Shown here: positions 35,401 to 46,539 of the stretch, in pieces
Layout: the number at the start of each line of letters is the position of its first letter
How positions within the stretch are numbered: position 1 is the stretch's first letter
Assembly: GCA_036346405.1 (NCBI GenBank)
Contig: CM070546.1
Location: 101,190,826 to 101,254,825 of the forward strand
Source of the DNA: Phyllostachys edulis
Lineage: Eukaryota; Streptophyta; Magnoliopsida; Poales; Poaceae
DNA length: 64,000 nt
Direction: 5' to 3'
Notes under the pieces: generated by a model
Seen by the model: the letters and a program-made list of their open reading frames with translations, nothing else
Databases searched by the model: none
What the model was told of the DNA's origin: nothing
Translations under genes and position numbers: made by a program

Positions 35401-35710
35401 TTAAGATAACATGTAAGATATTCTCGTTATTGATTTCAGTTGATACGACAAGAAACCGCCAGAATGAGGGAGTTAAGTTCTACAGGGTGCATTCTGAAGA
35501 TTATGGTGTCATGGGTGTAAGATATGGTTTAGAGAATTTATTCTGACTTTTCCTTTTCAGTTTAGTATTGATTGAATGTTGTTTGGAATAATAGTTTGTG
35601 GCATTACGCCATTACCAGATACGATGCATGCTGTTCCTCTTTGAATAGTTGTGCAGGATTTCTCAGAAAACATGGGGAAGAAGTCAAAGCCCCAGATTAC
35701 CAAGTGCACG
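35401..35710. other. Short AT-rich flank left of the Gypsy element
   Basis: No element end is identified. A short plus-strand frame just before the LTR (MGKKSKPQITKC, from 35671) looks coding-like but is cut by the LTR at 35711. It is too short to assign. GCACG at 35706-35710 would be the left target-site copy of the LTR element; the right copy is lost. Confidence 0.3.
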
Positions 35711-38700
35711 TGTGAGAACCCTGACAATCTAATTAAGCTAAGTAACATTAAACATCATTGCACAGTAAAATAAACTAATCAATACAGTAATTACCAACGA
35801 ATTGGACACAGAACAAACTCAAATTTCATCGTCATGGCAAACTCAGATTTATGAACCTAAAAGTTTCGACTAAACTAAAACAATGCTAATCAATAATTGG
35901 CAGTAAATAAAGTTCACCTAAATAAAAACAAAACATAAGCTAAGTTGATATCGAACGCATGACCAAACAATTTCATATAAGAATATATTATCAAGAATTC
36001 ATGTCAAGTGAAATTAGAACATTAAAAACAAGTGCAGATTAAATTACAAGAATCCATCTCTAGAAATTACAGTATGAATTATTAAAGTGATAATAAAACA
36101 CCCTCACACTCTCAAATTAATTACAAGCGAAAGTAAAAGATTATTACAACAACATACAAGAAATTATTTACAAAGCAAAAGTAATATATTACAAACTTGA
36201 CATTATTACAAGATGGATTTACAATAGGTCAAAATATAACCCACAACATTTAATTAAATTACAATCCAATTCTTGCATTCATGTCGCTGAAGCCCTCCTT
36301 GGCCATCATGTCCATTTATCGCTAAAACATTAGACCTCTCCCAAAATTCACACTCCCATAAGCTATCGAAAAGCTCGGAAAGCGGTTAGCAAGACAGAGT
36401 GCAGTATAGGAGTTAGAATAAAAAGATGTTGCCGTCAGATGTCCCCGAAGTTCAGTAGGTTTCCCATATCAACTCGAGTCGATCAGCCTCTTGATTATCA
36501 AGATACCCATACCAACTAGAGTTAATCGGCACCTTCCGCTTCTGTAGGTTTCATCACCCGGCGTTTATTCGAATCCGACACCCACGCAATATCAACTTCC
36601 CTCAACCGCAGAAAATCACTCGCATAGTGATTTACTAACCAAGGACCAACAGGCCCTCACAAAAATCTTCTCATGTGAGAGCCTTAGAGATAAGGCAAGG
36701 GCATACTGGTCATGTGCATACCAAAGGGGAAGCCACAGCCGAATCCCCCTCCCAGCATAAGACCATTTGCCCACTTCACTACCACCACAAGCTCCCATCT
36801 CAATTCACAACCAAAGGAAGCACAAGCACCAGAGCAAGCCCAAGCAGGTGCACACCTGAGGCCAACAGAAGCCATCTCCCCATCTCACAAGCATTTCATT
36901 CCTCCACAAGCACAAAGACCACCAGCAAGGGCACAAGCCCCTCATTTCTCTCCCAGCCGCAAGCAACCCACATCCATTTCATCCCACAGCCAACAAGCAT
37001 GAACCCCAAAGCAAGCTCAGTTTCTACACCATCATTGCTTGCAAGCGCTCACAGAGAAGGAGGAAGGGAAGCCCAGAGGGCGTGGACGACACTGACATCG
37101 ACCTTGAACCATCGACTAGCCCCGGCGCCAAATCCACATGGAGGAGCAAGAGGAGAGCACCAACACACGGCCTACGCTGCTACCCTCTTTCCCCTAAAAC
37201 CGACCAAATGAAGGTAACCCATCCCCATCCCCACTGCCATCTATATGTGTTACTCAAACTAAATAACTCAACACCAACTATGCATGCACAGAGGGTTTCC
37301 ATGATTAACCCCAACATGAAACCCTAGCAATATCACCATCCATTCCACATCCATACCCACATACCTCAGCTTGCATCATAGGGCATAGACCGAAACCACT
37401 AGCAATGTTACCCCCATCATCTCATCATAGAGCAGGGTAGAAGTAGAGATAGGAGAGCAGTGTACCTAGGCGTCGAAGTGCACTGCCAGCAATGATCACA
37501 ACCCACGGTCGGCCAGGAGGGAGTCGAACCCCACCGTAGCTAGCCCTTGTCAAACCACCCTCTGCCATCTCTCTCTTGTATAAGATTAAAACAACAAGCA
37601 TCAAAATATTGAATCAAGCAAACTTGAGTATCTAAAATCATCAGAAAAAGGGGGAACAGGGGGGGTTAAGCCCGCAAGGGCACGACAGAGAAAGCCCAAG
37701 GACTCAGAGGTTGGTAGTAGACAGGGTGATGGACCGAGTGGCGGCGCGCCGTGAGCGCCATGGGAGCCAGAGGTTGAGCACCATGGAGGCCTACGACATG
37801 GCCCGGGCAGCGTGTGAGGGTGAATCGGGCCGGGCCACTAGGCCGAGCCGCGTAGCTAAACGCCGGCAAGAAGCTGGTGGCTGAGAGGCTGCCGTGGGGA
37901 AGATAAGAGCTGTGGGCGCGAGCGGGCAACTGAACCGATCTGGCGGGGTACTGGAGCTAGAATCTGTCGCGGGGCGAATCGGGCATGGGCGCAAGGCGGC
38001 GGGAACAGGCAACGTCGGCCTGGGGAGCAGCCGAGCCGGGTCGGTGGGGATCAAGTCGGTGGCGCTTGTGGGGGTGGGGAGGGGAGAGAGAGAGAGAGCG
38101 GCATCTTGGGAAGGATCTAGCGGTGGCGTGGAAGACCTGGGGAGACCAAGCCGCACGGGGGAAAGCCGAGTGGCGGTCTTGAGGTGCTTGGGCCGAGAGG
38201 CTAGGTGGCGGTAGACTAGTGCACAAAGTGCGAGGGTACAACAAAGCACTGGCCACGGCCAAGGCGCAGAGGGGAGAAGGTGGCGGCGGGTAAAGGAGGA
38301 GCCGGCGGCTCAGGGAGCCGATCGGAGGAGCCCATGGTGCCGTATCTAGCCAGTGCAACCTCCAGGAAGAAGAAGTGAAGAAAGAAGATTGGGGAAAGAA
38401 TGAAGTGGGGTGAGGAAGGAAGGGGATGGCCAGGGGGCTGTGTCGGCCGAATTGGGGGAGAAAAAGAGAGAGATAGAAGGGATTAGGTGAAGAGAGGATT
38501 AGGGTTAGTAAATTAAGTAGGGGTTAGGTGGGGGAGATAAAGATTTGGGTTTAGAGAAAAAGAAATTAGGTGAGGAGTTTAAACGGGTAAGTGTTTATTG
38601 GAAGTTGGTAGTAGGGTGTTTAACATAATTAATGGGCATTACTATCAATAGTGGGTGTCGGCGCCATATAAATATTGGACCGAATAATTGATTAGGCCTC

Positions 38701-40700
38701 ATGTGAGGAGCTAGACAATAGACCGACTGTTAAGCAGATAAAAGCAGGAAGAGAGGTAAAATAAATCTAAATAAAATCGCTATCGCGTCAGAAAAATAAT
38801 TCCACGCATTTCCTGCGAGTTTCAATCAAATCACCAGAAAACTAGGATTTTGAGCCTCGTGCAAGTGAACAACAGGGTGCATACCAATCTAAATTTAAAA
38901 TAGGAAAAGTTGTAGGATACTACTCTGAGACCTTTTAAATAAATAAATCACCGGTTTGATCCGCTAAATTAAATTGATAACCTGTTACGTTAAAACTATT
39001 TTAATCAAATTAAAATAATCAATTGAATAAACTCAGAGCCTAATTAGAGAATTAAATGAAATAGTGCGCAACTAAATAAAATCAATTAGGCGTATTTGCA
39101 TGACTAAATTTTGATAGAATTAGTGTCATGATAGTACGAGGAGTATTTTATTTTCTGTACGTCTAAACGCGTGTTTCGACAACTTTGACCCTAGAGCGAA
39201 TAGACCGTAAAACGACAGTAGTTGTGGAGTGCTAACCTAATGGGGATCCAAAAAAATGTTATTAAAATAAAGTCCGCTAACGAAAAGGACCAACCGACTA
39301 ATGCGTGCAGAATAGCACCCAAACGTAACTAAAAATTCATTTATCTATTTATTATTCGTGCCATCGTATAAATTGCAGGAATCGAACCGACACAGGCAGG
39401 AGTATCTGATTCCGTATCCGTCGACGACACTCTTTTCTACAATTCCGAAGGCAAGTTTATCTCTTGATCACCAACATAGTTATATTAAATGTAAACCGTA
39501 CTTTGCTGTATTGTTATACATTTGTGCATAAAAACTATGTCTCAAAAACCAATTTGGGAAAATGAAAGAAGAAGATGATGAAAGAAATGAGAGATGAGAA
39601 AAGATGAATATTATGGCGGGTAAAGGGGCCCCGGGGTAGGAAACAGATGAGGCAAGAGGTGGGACCCTTTATATATGGTTAGTATATAAGGACCAACAAA
39701 ACTCTCACCCGGATCAGAGGCTGTAAATTAAGTGCCAACTATTTTCCCGTCTCGGCGGGCAGAAAAATGCTACACTGTTACGTAATTATGTTCTCCACAA
39801 CGGATAGGATAGTAGCAAGGTGGAGTGTTGGGTGCTGGGTAAAGTCACATCAACCAACTTTACGGGAACTCGGTGGATGACAGAGGTCATGTCTCCGGAC
39901 ACTGACGAAAAGTAATGGGTGGAGACTTAATCACGTAACCTAGAAAACGTTCTGTATTCTGAACTTGAACCCACATCAAAGGAAATGCAGGGGACCTGGC
40001 TCATTTAGAGTTCAGAATAGCTATGGGTAAAGTGGTACAAGCCTACGCAGTGCTATACAAAATCATGAATTCATGCCTGTCTCCTGGATTGGGATCTACG
40101 GGAACCGCCAGGGGTCTATCTTCTCTCCGAGTGACAAGTAGTCTTTTCTGAATTAAAACTTGCCACCTAAAGTTTTGACGAGTTGTTTATTTTTAGAAAA
40201 AGAGATGATTTAGAAAATGTAATGACAACAGAGATGAGGCATCCAGTGCATTTTTGCTATTAATGCTTGCTGAGTACATTTGTACTCAACCTTGCTAGTA
40301 TTCCCCTTTGTTAGATCCTAGTTTGGCTGGGAATTATCCCAAGTGGGATGAGGGACGTGCAGGTGCAAATGAGGCCACAGGAGATGAGGACCCTTACTAC
40401 GAAGAGTAGGGTGAGGTGGACACCCTATTTGGCACATGGGACGAGTAGGCAACCAAGGGAGCTTGGCAGGCAGGCGAGGGACTTAGTCCTATTTTTGCGG
40501 TTATAATTACTACCTGTAATGTAAGACCCTAGCCTTGCATGGCTAACTGTTGTAATAAAGGACATTTTCTATCTTATTGTTCTGTTGCGTAACTCTGGTA
40601 AAGGCTTACTATTTGTTGGAGCAGTGTTCTACTGAGCAAACGAATAGTAATCCGTATGCCTAAGTGTGATTACCCTAGCGTAATGACACGGGGCGTCACA
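35711..40700 (+). repeat. 5' LTR of a Gypsy element, 4990 bp
   Basis: It begins TGTGAGAACC and ends GGGGCGTCACA, immediately followed by a primer-binding site. Its first about 800 bases are repeated with high identity from 43575. Its last 150 bases match the inverted solo LTR at 2852-6551. It contains a GC-rich core (37000-38400) whose ORFs are low complexity. A TATA-like box near 39683 precedes the region that would be transcribed. About 5 kb is unusually long for an LTR. Confidence 0.88.
39683..39690 (+). promoter_or_regulatory. Possible TATA box of the Gypsy LTR
   Basis: TATATAAG lies about 1 kb before the LTR end and is followed about 30 bases later by AACTCTCAC, a plausible transcript start. 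It is inferred from position only. Confidence 0.35.
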
Positions 40701-40702
40701 GG

Positions 40703-40714
40703 TGGTATCAAAGC
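40703..40714 (+). other. Primer-binding site, initiator-methionine tRNA type
   Basis: TGGTATCAAAGC lies two bases after the LTR end. It differs by one base from the usual complement of the tRNA-iMet 3' end. Confidence 0.8.
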
Positions 40715-41169
40715 AATAGGTTAGGACCACGCTAATAAAATAGAAACTATTGTAGAACTTAAGTATGTAATTCTCGCTTGCTATATGGCACTAAGTACTT
40801 CATTAATTCTCATCCTTATATCAATTTTTGTTCCATCCTCAAAATTATTATGTTAAAAAACTTACCATTTCCATAGTGACATCCATACTAACTTAGAACC
40901 ATTCCTTCTGCAAGAGGACTAGATTTCGTATCCCGTCAGAGAGAGTGCGGGGGAGCGCGTTATTGTCTTAGGATCTGTGTTGTTATTTCATGTGAATAGA
41001 TCGTCAGACTTCAGCGCAACATAGGATAGAAAATATAGGAGATGGATGTATTATCATAAGATTTAGACTTTAGTGCCTGGACTAGAGGCATGGAGTAGAA
41101 TTTTGGCATGGGCTCACTTCTCCACTCGTGGATAAGTGTAGACCATACCCCTAGCATTCCTTACCTTTT

Positions 41170-41680
41170 TGTCTATATAACCAAAATGTCAGCATTCCAA
41201 AATAATACATGTGTACTTAAAGAAAACAAATAAAAGCTGACGGCATGAAAGAAGGTAACTTATCCCATCTCTGAACATTAGATTTCCCGAACGAGTGGTT
41301 CGTGGCACTCCGAGCGTGTAGCTCTGGCGTACCTAGGAGCAACATCCTGGGCGTACTCAGGAATGAACCTTGAGCGTTTCCCAACACGTAGTTGGGCAGT
41401 CTCGAGAACAGGATCTCGAGCGTACCTGAACACGTGGATCTAGGGTAGTGCAGGTCGCACTCAGAGGCAAGCTCTGAGTGGTCCCAAACACGTGGTTTGG
41501 GCGGTCTTGAGAACGGGATCTCAAGTGCAACTAGGCACGAGAGACTCAGGTAGTGCAGGATTTGGATCTTTTTGCATCTCATTGTTTCTTGGTGTTATTT
41601 GCTTATTGTGTATGATTAACACAACCCACCCACGGGTTAACATCTGCCAGATGAATATGATATCATCTTACCTACCACAA
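41170..41680 (-). repeat. Hairpin-array module, copy A
   Basis: This is a run of about ten short inverted repeats spaced roughly every 24-28 bases. Each has 5-9 bp arms and a 5-6 base loop. Examples: CGAAC/GTTCG at 41289; CCTAGGA/TCCTGGG 41332-41351; CCCAAC/GTTGGG 41380-41396; CTCGAGA/TCTCGAG 41401-41420; CACTCAGAG/CTCTGAGTG 41458-41480; CCCAAAC/GTTTGGG 41483-41501; CTTGAGA/TCTCAAG 41506-41525. It is homologous, in opposite orientation, to 46095-46540. It lies between the Gypsy primer-binding site and gag, so it is either leader sequence or an insertion there. Confidence 0.8.
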
Positions 41681-42049
41681 AGTACTACTCAAGCAATAAG
41701 AAATGAATATAACCAACAGAAGGACTCCTTAAAATAAAATGCTACAGATGCAATTACTAATGCCAACCATTTCTTAACACCTCCCCCACAGGATGGAAGG
41801 TCAAGAAACGACGATCAATATTTTGGGATTGAGACTAGGACTACTGCCGCAGGGCCCACCAATAGGACATCCACTAGTAGACCTGAATGAGACAGCACCT
41901 GGTCAATCCAGAATCACCACAATACTTGAAACCAGCCAACCGCAAGAGCAACAGACCTGCTAGGAGTAATGACGAATGTTCTTAGGTCCATAGAAAATTC
42001 CAGAAAAAAGCCCAAGAAAACCAAAACCACTTTATGGAAGCTCTGCTAA

Positions 42050-43340
42050 CCCGAGTAGCACCTACCACCTCACCACTAGCCCGAGGGGTTAGCTTGGGTG
42101 ACTTTCTCCAAACTCTCCCTCCCACATTTTCCTAAGCCGCCGATCCACTAGACACAAGCGACTGGCTAGTACAGTTAGAAAAGAAATTGGACACCGTAGG
42201 ATGCTCAGATCTAGAGAAAGTACAGTATACATCACACCAGTTGACCACACCGGTAGCTAATTGGTGGCTCAACTAAAACCGCAACCGTGTCAGTGAACAG
42301 CCAATCACGTGGGACGAATTTAAGTTAAGGTTCACAGAAACCCATGTGCCGATAGGAAGTATGGAGCTGAAAAAGCGCGAGTTTAGAGCTTTGAACCAAG
42401 GAGGGAAGAAGATAATAGAATACCTCTGCCAATTCAGTGAACTCTCTCGTTATGCTCCAGCCGACATAGACACTGAAGAAAAGAAGATAGAGACATTCCT
42501 GGATAGAATTCATCCTTATCTTAAGATGCTTCTATGTGTCCACGAAATCGCTGAATTTCGGATTTGGTAAATAGAGCCATCATCTTAGAGAATGAGCATT
42601 CCAACTTAACTGGAGAACAAAGAAAGAAGGCCAAAACCAAACACCATCCACCACCTGCTCATAGACCTCGTCCATATATACCGCAACAACCACCGCTAAG
42701 ATATGGACCACCTCAACCGCGACCCCTCAACCTATCCTTCCAGATACCAATAGCCCAGCAGCAGCCAGTGGCCTTAGCACTGAGATGTGCGAGGTGTGGA
42801 GGAAAGCATCTAACCAAAGATTGTCTGAAAGGCACCAATGCATGTTACCATTGCGGGAAGCTGGGACATTGTAAAGTAAAATGCCCCCACCTACAGAGGA
42901 CGTCTGGAGCCCCATCGCAACCAGCGTACATGCCAAGATAACCTGCCCCAGCACCGCCACAAATCAACCACCTGAACCAGCCCTGAGGCAACACACCCGT
43001 CGCGGGAGGAGTTGGAAGAGGAAGACCAGCATGCCTAACCCACATGATCGCAGAGCAAGTTGGAAAGGTCACTGAGGTAATAACGGGTAAGTTGTTAATC
43101 CCACCCTCCATTGGTACAGTTCTATTTGACCCCGGAGCAAGTCACTTATTTAAACCTCATAAATTTTAGTAGAGGACAATCTAAAATATGAACCTCTGGA
43201 AGAGTCCATGGGAGTTTGCATTCCACAATATCAAGCTCCTAGCAAACCTCATTATTACAAAAGCGAGGGGACTAGAAGTGATTCTGGGCCTGGATTGACT
43301 AACCGCCTAGGGATTAAATACAGATTACAAAACTAAACAA
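42050..43340 (+). pseudogene. Gypsy gag and protease remnant
   Basis: Gag is read through several stops. ITWDEFKLRFTETHVP (about 42301) leads into MELKKREFRALNQGGKKIIE (from 42361), then FSELSRYAPADIDTEEKKIE. This is the retrotrans_gag domain in the Del/Tekay style. After a frame change at about 42564, a proline-rich stretch leads to two knuckles, RCARCGGKH (about 42785) and CYHCGKLGHCKVKCP (about 42842-42888). The protease remnant follows with TVLFDPGASHLF (about 43117-43152), where the usual D-[ST]-G-A is D-P-G-A, and VILGLD (about 43279). Multiple stops mean it is not functional, and no RT follows. Confidence 0.82.
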
Positions 43341-43560
43341 GCGTTCATCAGAAAACCCGAAGGGACACGATGGCAATACCGTAGGATCAGAATCCGACAA
43401 GAAGACCGAAAGATAAGGAACAAGACTATAAATGCATGCAAAGCACAGGGGGAGAGTCACTCTGTCAGTGAAGCCACGTAGGAGAACAAGAAAGAACTAC
43501 GCAAAGTCTACCCCCAAACATCCTCATCAGAGATTTCTAGTTTGAGGACGAAATTTTTCT

Positions 43561-43574
43561 AAGGGAGGGGAGGA
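43561..43574 (+). other. Polypurine tract of the Gypsy element
   Basis: AAGGGAGGGGAGGA directly precedes the TGTGAG start of the 3' LTR. Confidence 0.8.
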
Positions 43575-44510
43575 TGTGAGAATTTTGACAATCTAATTAA
43601 GCTAAGTAACGTTAAACAGTATTGCACAGTAAAATAAACTAATCAACATAGTAATTATCAACGAATTGGACACAAAACAAGCTCAAATTTCATCGTCATG
43701 GCAAACTCAGATTTATGAACCCGAAAGTTTCGACTAAACTAAAACAATGCTAATCAATAATTGGCAGTAAATAAAGTTCACCTAAATAAAAACAAAACAT
43801 AAGCTCAGTTGATATCGAACGCATGACCAAACAATTTCATATAAGAATATATTATCAAGAATTCATGTCAAGCGAAATTAGAACATTAAAAATAAGCGTA
43901 GATTAAATTACAAGAATCCATCTCTAGAAATTACAGTATAAATTATTAAAGCGATAATAAAACACTGATACACTCTCAAATTAATTACAAGCGAAAGTAA
44001 AGATTATTACAACAACATACAAGAAATTATTTACAAAGCAAAAGTAATATATTACAAACTTGACATTATTGCAAGATTGATTTACAATAGGTCAAAATAT
44101 AACTCACAACATTTAATTAAATTACAATCCAATTCTTGCATTCATGTCGTTGAAGCCCTCTTTGGCCATCCTATCCATTTATCGCTAAACCATTAGATCT
44201 CTCCCAAAATTTACACTCCCATAAGCTACCAAAAAGCTCGGAAAGTGGTTAGCAAGACAGAGTGCAGTATAGGAGTTAAAATAAAAAGAGGTTGTCGTCA
44301 GATTTCCCCGAAGTTCAATAGGTTTCCCATATCAACTCGAGTCGGTCGGCCCCTCGATTATCAAGATACCCAGACCAACTAGAGTTAATCGGCACCTTTC
44401 GCTTCCGTAGGTTTCATCACCCGACATTTATTCAAATCTGACACCCACGCAATATCAACTTCCCTCAACCACAGAAAATCACTTGCATAGTGATTTACTA
44501 AGCAAGGACC
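43575..44510 (+). repeat. 3' LTR of the Gypsy element, truncated
   Basis: It starts TGTGAGAATTTTGAC and follows 35711-36650 closely, with only scattered substitutions. Similarity ends at about 44510 after AAGGACCAA. The sequence that should follow (as at 36650 onward) does not reappear later in the window, so the LTR is deleted rather than simply interrupted. Confidence 0.82.
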
Positions 44511-44906
44511 AATAGAATGTGTTTCGCGCCCGTGCATCGCGCCCTTCGAGGAGGAAGCTTTCGACAGTCGAGTAGTCTGTTCGTCCTTTGTAGAGCGATG
44601 TCACATCCTGCTGTCATGTCCCTCTGAAAAGTAAAGCAGAATTAGGTCTTTTTGGTCTGAAAAGGTTAGGAGATAGAGTTCTGGTCATTTCAATCTAAAA
44701 AGGTGGTTTAGCAGTGTGTTGTCATCTCCCTCTGAGACATAAAATGATCGTTGTGGCAGAGTGCGGCCGGTCATGTCTCTTTGAAAAGTTTGCGCTTTGG
44801 TGTCTCGGCTTTTCGGTCTTAAAAGCCGAGTATGTAGCATGTTGTCATGTCAATAAGAACTGAAGGGTCCCACAAGAGTGAGAGAGAGGTTTTCTGGTGA
44901 TGTGTA

Positions 44907-45395
44907 CTGTCACGCCAGGATCCCTGGCGTGACAGGGCTTATATGTCACGTCCAGAGTTGTGACGTGGCCTAATCATGCTGCCACGCTAGGGTTTGATCC
45001 GTTCTAGAGGGGTTGCGAGAATGTCTTGCGCTGTGGTGCTAAGTCCTGTCACGCCATTTATTCCAGCGTGACAGGACTGCCTTGTCACGCCACGATCTGT
45101 GGCGTGGCAAAACCGTACTGCCACACCATGTTATTTGCCATTCTAGAGGGGTTCGAAAAGAACGTCTAGCGTTTTGGTGTGAAGTCCTGTCACACCGATA
45201 TCCATAGCATGACAGTGCTTTTGTGTCACGCCATGGATCATGGCGTGGCACAACCGTGCTGCCATGCCAAGTTTTTTACTATTCCAAAGGGGTTGCAGGA
45301 ATGCCTAGCACTGTGGTGCTAAGTCCTATCATGCCATTAATCTCGACGTGACAAGACTGCTGTGTCACACCATGTATATTGGTGTGATAGAACCT
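44907..45395. repeat. TGTCACGCCA palindrome array, left
   Basis: At least seven inverted repeats built on TGTCACGCCA / TGGCGTGACA lie here. Examples are 44907-44935 (13-bp perfect arms, 3-base loop), 45042-45078 (13-bp arms), 45082-45110 (12-bp arms, one T-G), 45221-45253 (15-bp arms, 3-base loop, one T-G) and 45361-45390. Units of about 150 bp also share a TTCTAGAGGGGTT block, so the array is a tandem repeat of hairpin-bearing units. Confidence 0.85.
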
Positions 45396-45419
45396 CTGTA
45401 ATCAGAAAAGAGACATCTA

Positions 45420-45665
45420 TGCATCATTTCATTCAAACAATTGTTAATGCAGTAAGTTCATCCATCAGTCATATCATTTCATTCAACATGAACCATGCAT
45501 CAATCATCTCATATATCAACTCAGAAAAATAATTTCATGCAATCATTTCATTCGAACAGAGTCATCTCATTTCATTCAAATAGAGTCTTATCATTTCATT
45601 TAAACATAGTCATCTCATTTCACTGAAACAGAGCCATTTCATTGAATTTTACAAGCATCCATACA
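45420..45665. repeat. Short degenerate tandem repeat, TCATTTCATTCAAA type
   Basis: Units of about 24 bp (AGTCATCTCATTTCATTCAA and variants) are repeated about eight times with decay. Confidence 0.6.
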
Positions 45666-46094
45666 CCCATTCATCGCATCACTTGCGCTTTTGGCACGCA
45701 CCCGTTCTCGGTGTGAACCTCTCTGCTGGATGTTGGACTCGTGTGCCCTCCATGATGTTTATCGAACTGATGTCCACATGATCATGGCATTTACGGTATG
45801 GAGGCGTGCCCTAAGTCGGTTCCGTGGGGGTCGGCTCATTGAGAAGGTCCGAAATTACCAGCTCGTCGGGAAGCCTGGCATGCACGTCCTCGTCGTCGTG
45901 ATCCTCGTCTCGTGTCGCCGAAGCAGATGTTGTGACAGTACTCTATTGTAGTTACAGTAACGAGCATGATAGTTAACAATAATCTTGGAACATTATGTCT
46001 TGTTAAATGAAGTTTTCGTGTTGTTTGACAATGCATGTGAAAGAGATACTCCATAGTAGTCGGCTTTATGTCAATTTTCAACTCGGGGGGGGGC

Positions 46095-46539
46095 AATTGT
46101 GATCTGTAACTGTCATATTTCTCTAGCAGAGACTAACCCTTGATTGAGGTGTATTAGGCCATACACAGTAAACGAATAACACTAAGAAACAATGAGAGGC
46201 AAAAAGATCCAAATCCTACACTATCTGAGTTTCTCGTGCTCAGTCACGCTCGAGATCCCATTCTCGAGACCACCCAAACCACGTGTTTGGGACCGCTCAG
46301 AGCTTGCCTCTGAGTGCGAACCTATACTACCCTGGATTCACGTGCCTAGGTACGCTCGAGATCCTGTTCTTGAGACCATCCAAACCACGTGTTTAGGACC
46401 GCTCAGGGTTCATTCCTGAGTACGCTCAAGACTTTGCTCTTGAGTACACTAGAGCTACACGCTCGGAGTGCCACGAACCACTCGTTCAGGAAATTTGGTA
46501 TTCAGAAATGAGGTAAGTCACATTTTTCGCCTTCAGCCT
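46095..46539 (+). repeat. Hairpin-array module, copy B
   Basis: It is the plus-strand homologue of 41680-41170. Hairpins include CTCGAGA/TCTCGAG 46249-46268, CCCAAAC/GTTTGGG 46273-46291, CTCAGAG/CTCTGAG 46296-46314, CTCGAGA/TCTTGAG 46355-46374 and CTCAAGA/TCTTGAG 46425-46444. Homology continues past the solo LTR for a short distance (from 51761), which shows that the solo LTR was inserted into this module. Confidence 0.8.

Larger units (their letters stand above)
35711..44510 (+). mobile_element. Gypsy LTR retrotransposon, internally deleted, 3' LTR truncated
   Basis: The order is 5' LTR 35711-40700, primer-binding site 40703-40714, leader with a hairpin array (about 41170-41680), gag with zinc knuckle (about 42050-42940), protease remnant (to about 43330), then a jump to the element's 3' end with polypurine tract 43561-43574 and 3' LTR from 43575. 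Reverse transcriptase, RNase H and integrase are missing. The 3' LTR stops at about 44510, where it corresponds to only the first 0.95 kb of the 5' LTR. The gag type resembles the Del/Tekay chromovirus lineage. Confidence 0.85.
44511..46094. other. Repeat-rich segment with palindromes, no intact gene
   Basis: Loosely repeated blocks (GTCATGTC(C/T)CTCTGA-like, 44615, 44725, 44773) lead into the palindrome array. Short repeats of TCATCTCATTTCATTC follow (about 45420-45660). A minus-strand acidic frame at about 45960-45830 includes PDELVISDLLNEPTPTEPT. The combination resembles one end of a large DNA transposon, but no terminus was found. Confidence 0.4.

Noticed and set aside
36675..38358. ORFs in the GC-rich core of the Gypsy LTR
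   Set aside because: They lie within an LTR, overlap on both strands and lack domains.
41289..41540. Evenly spaced short palindromes as a CRISPR array
   Set aside because: The palindromes differ in sequence from one another, so there is no constant repeat with variable spacers, and the genome is a plant.
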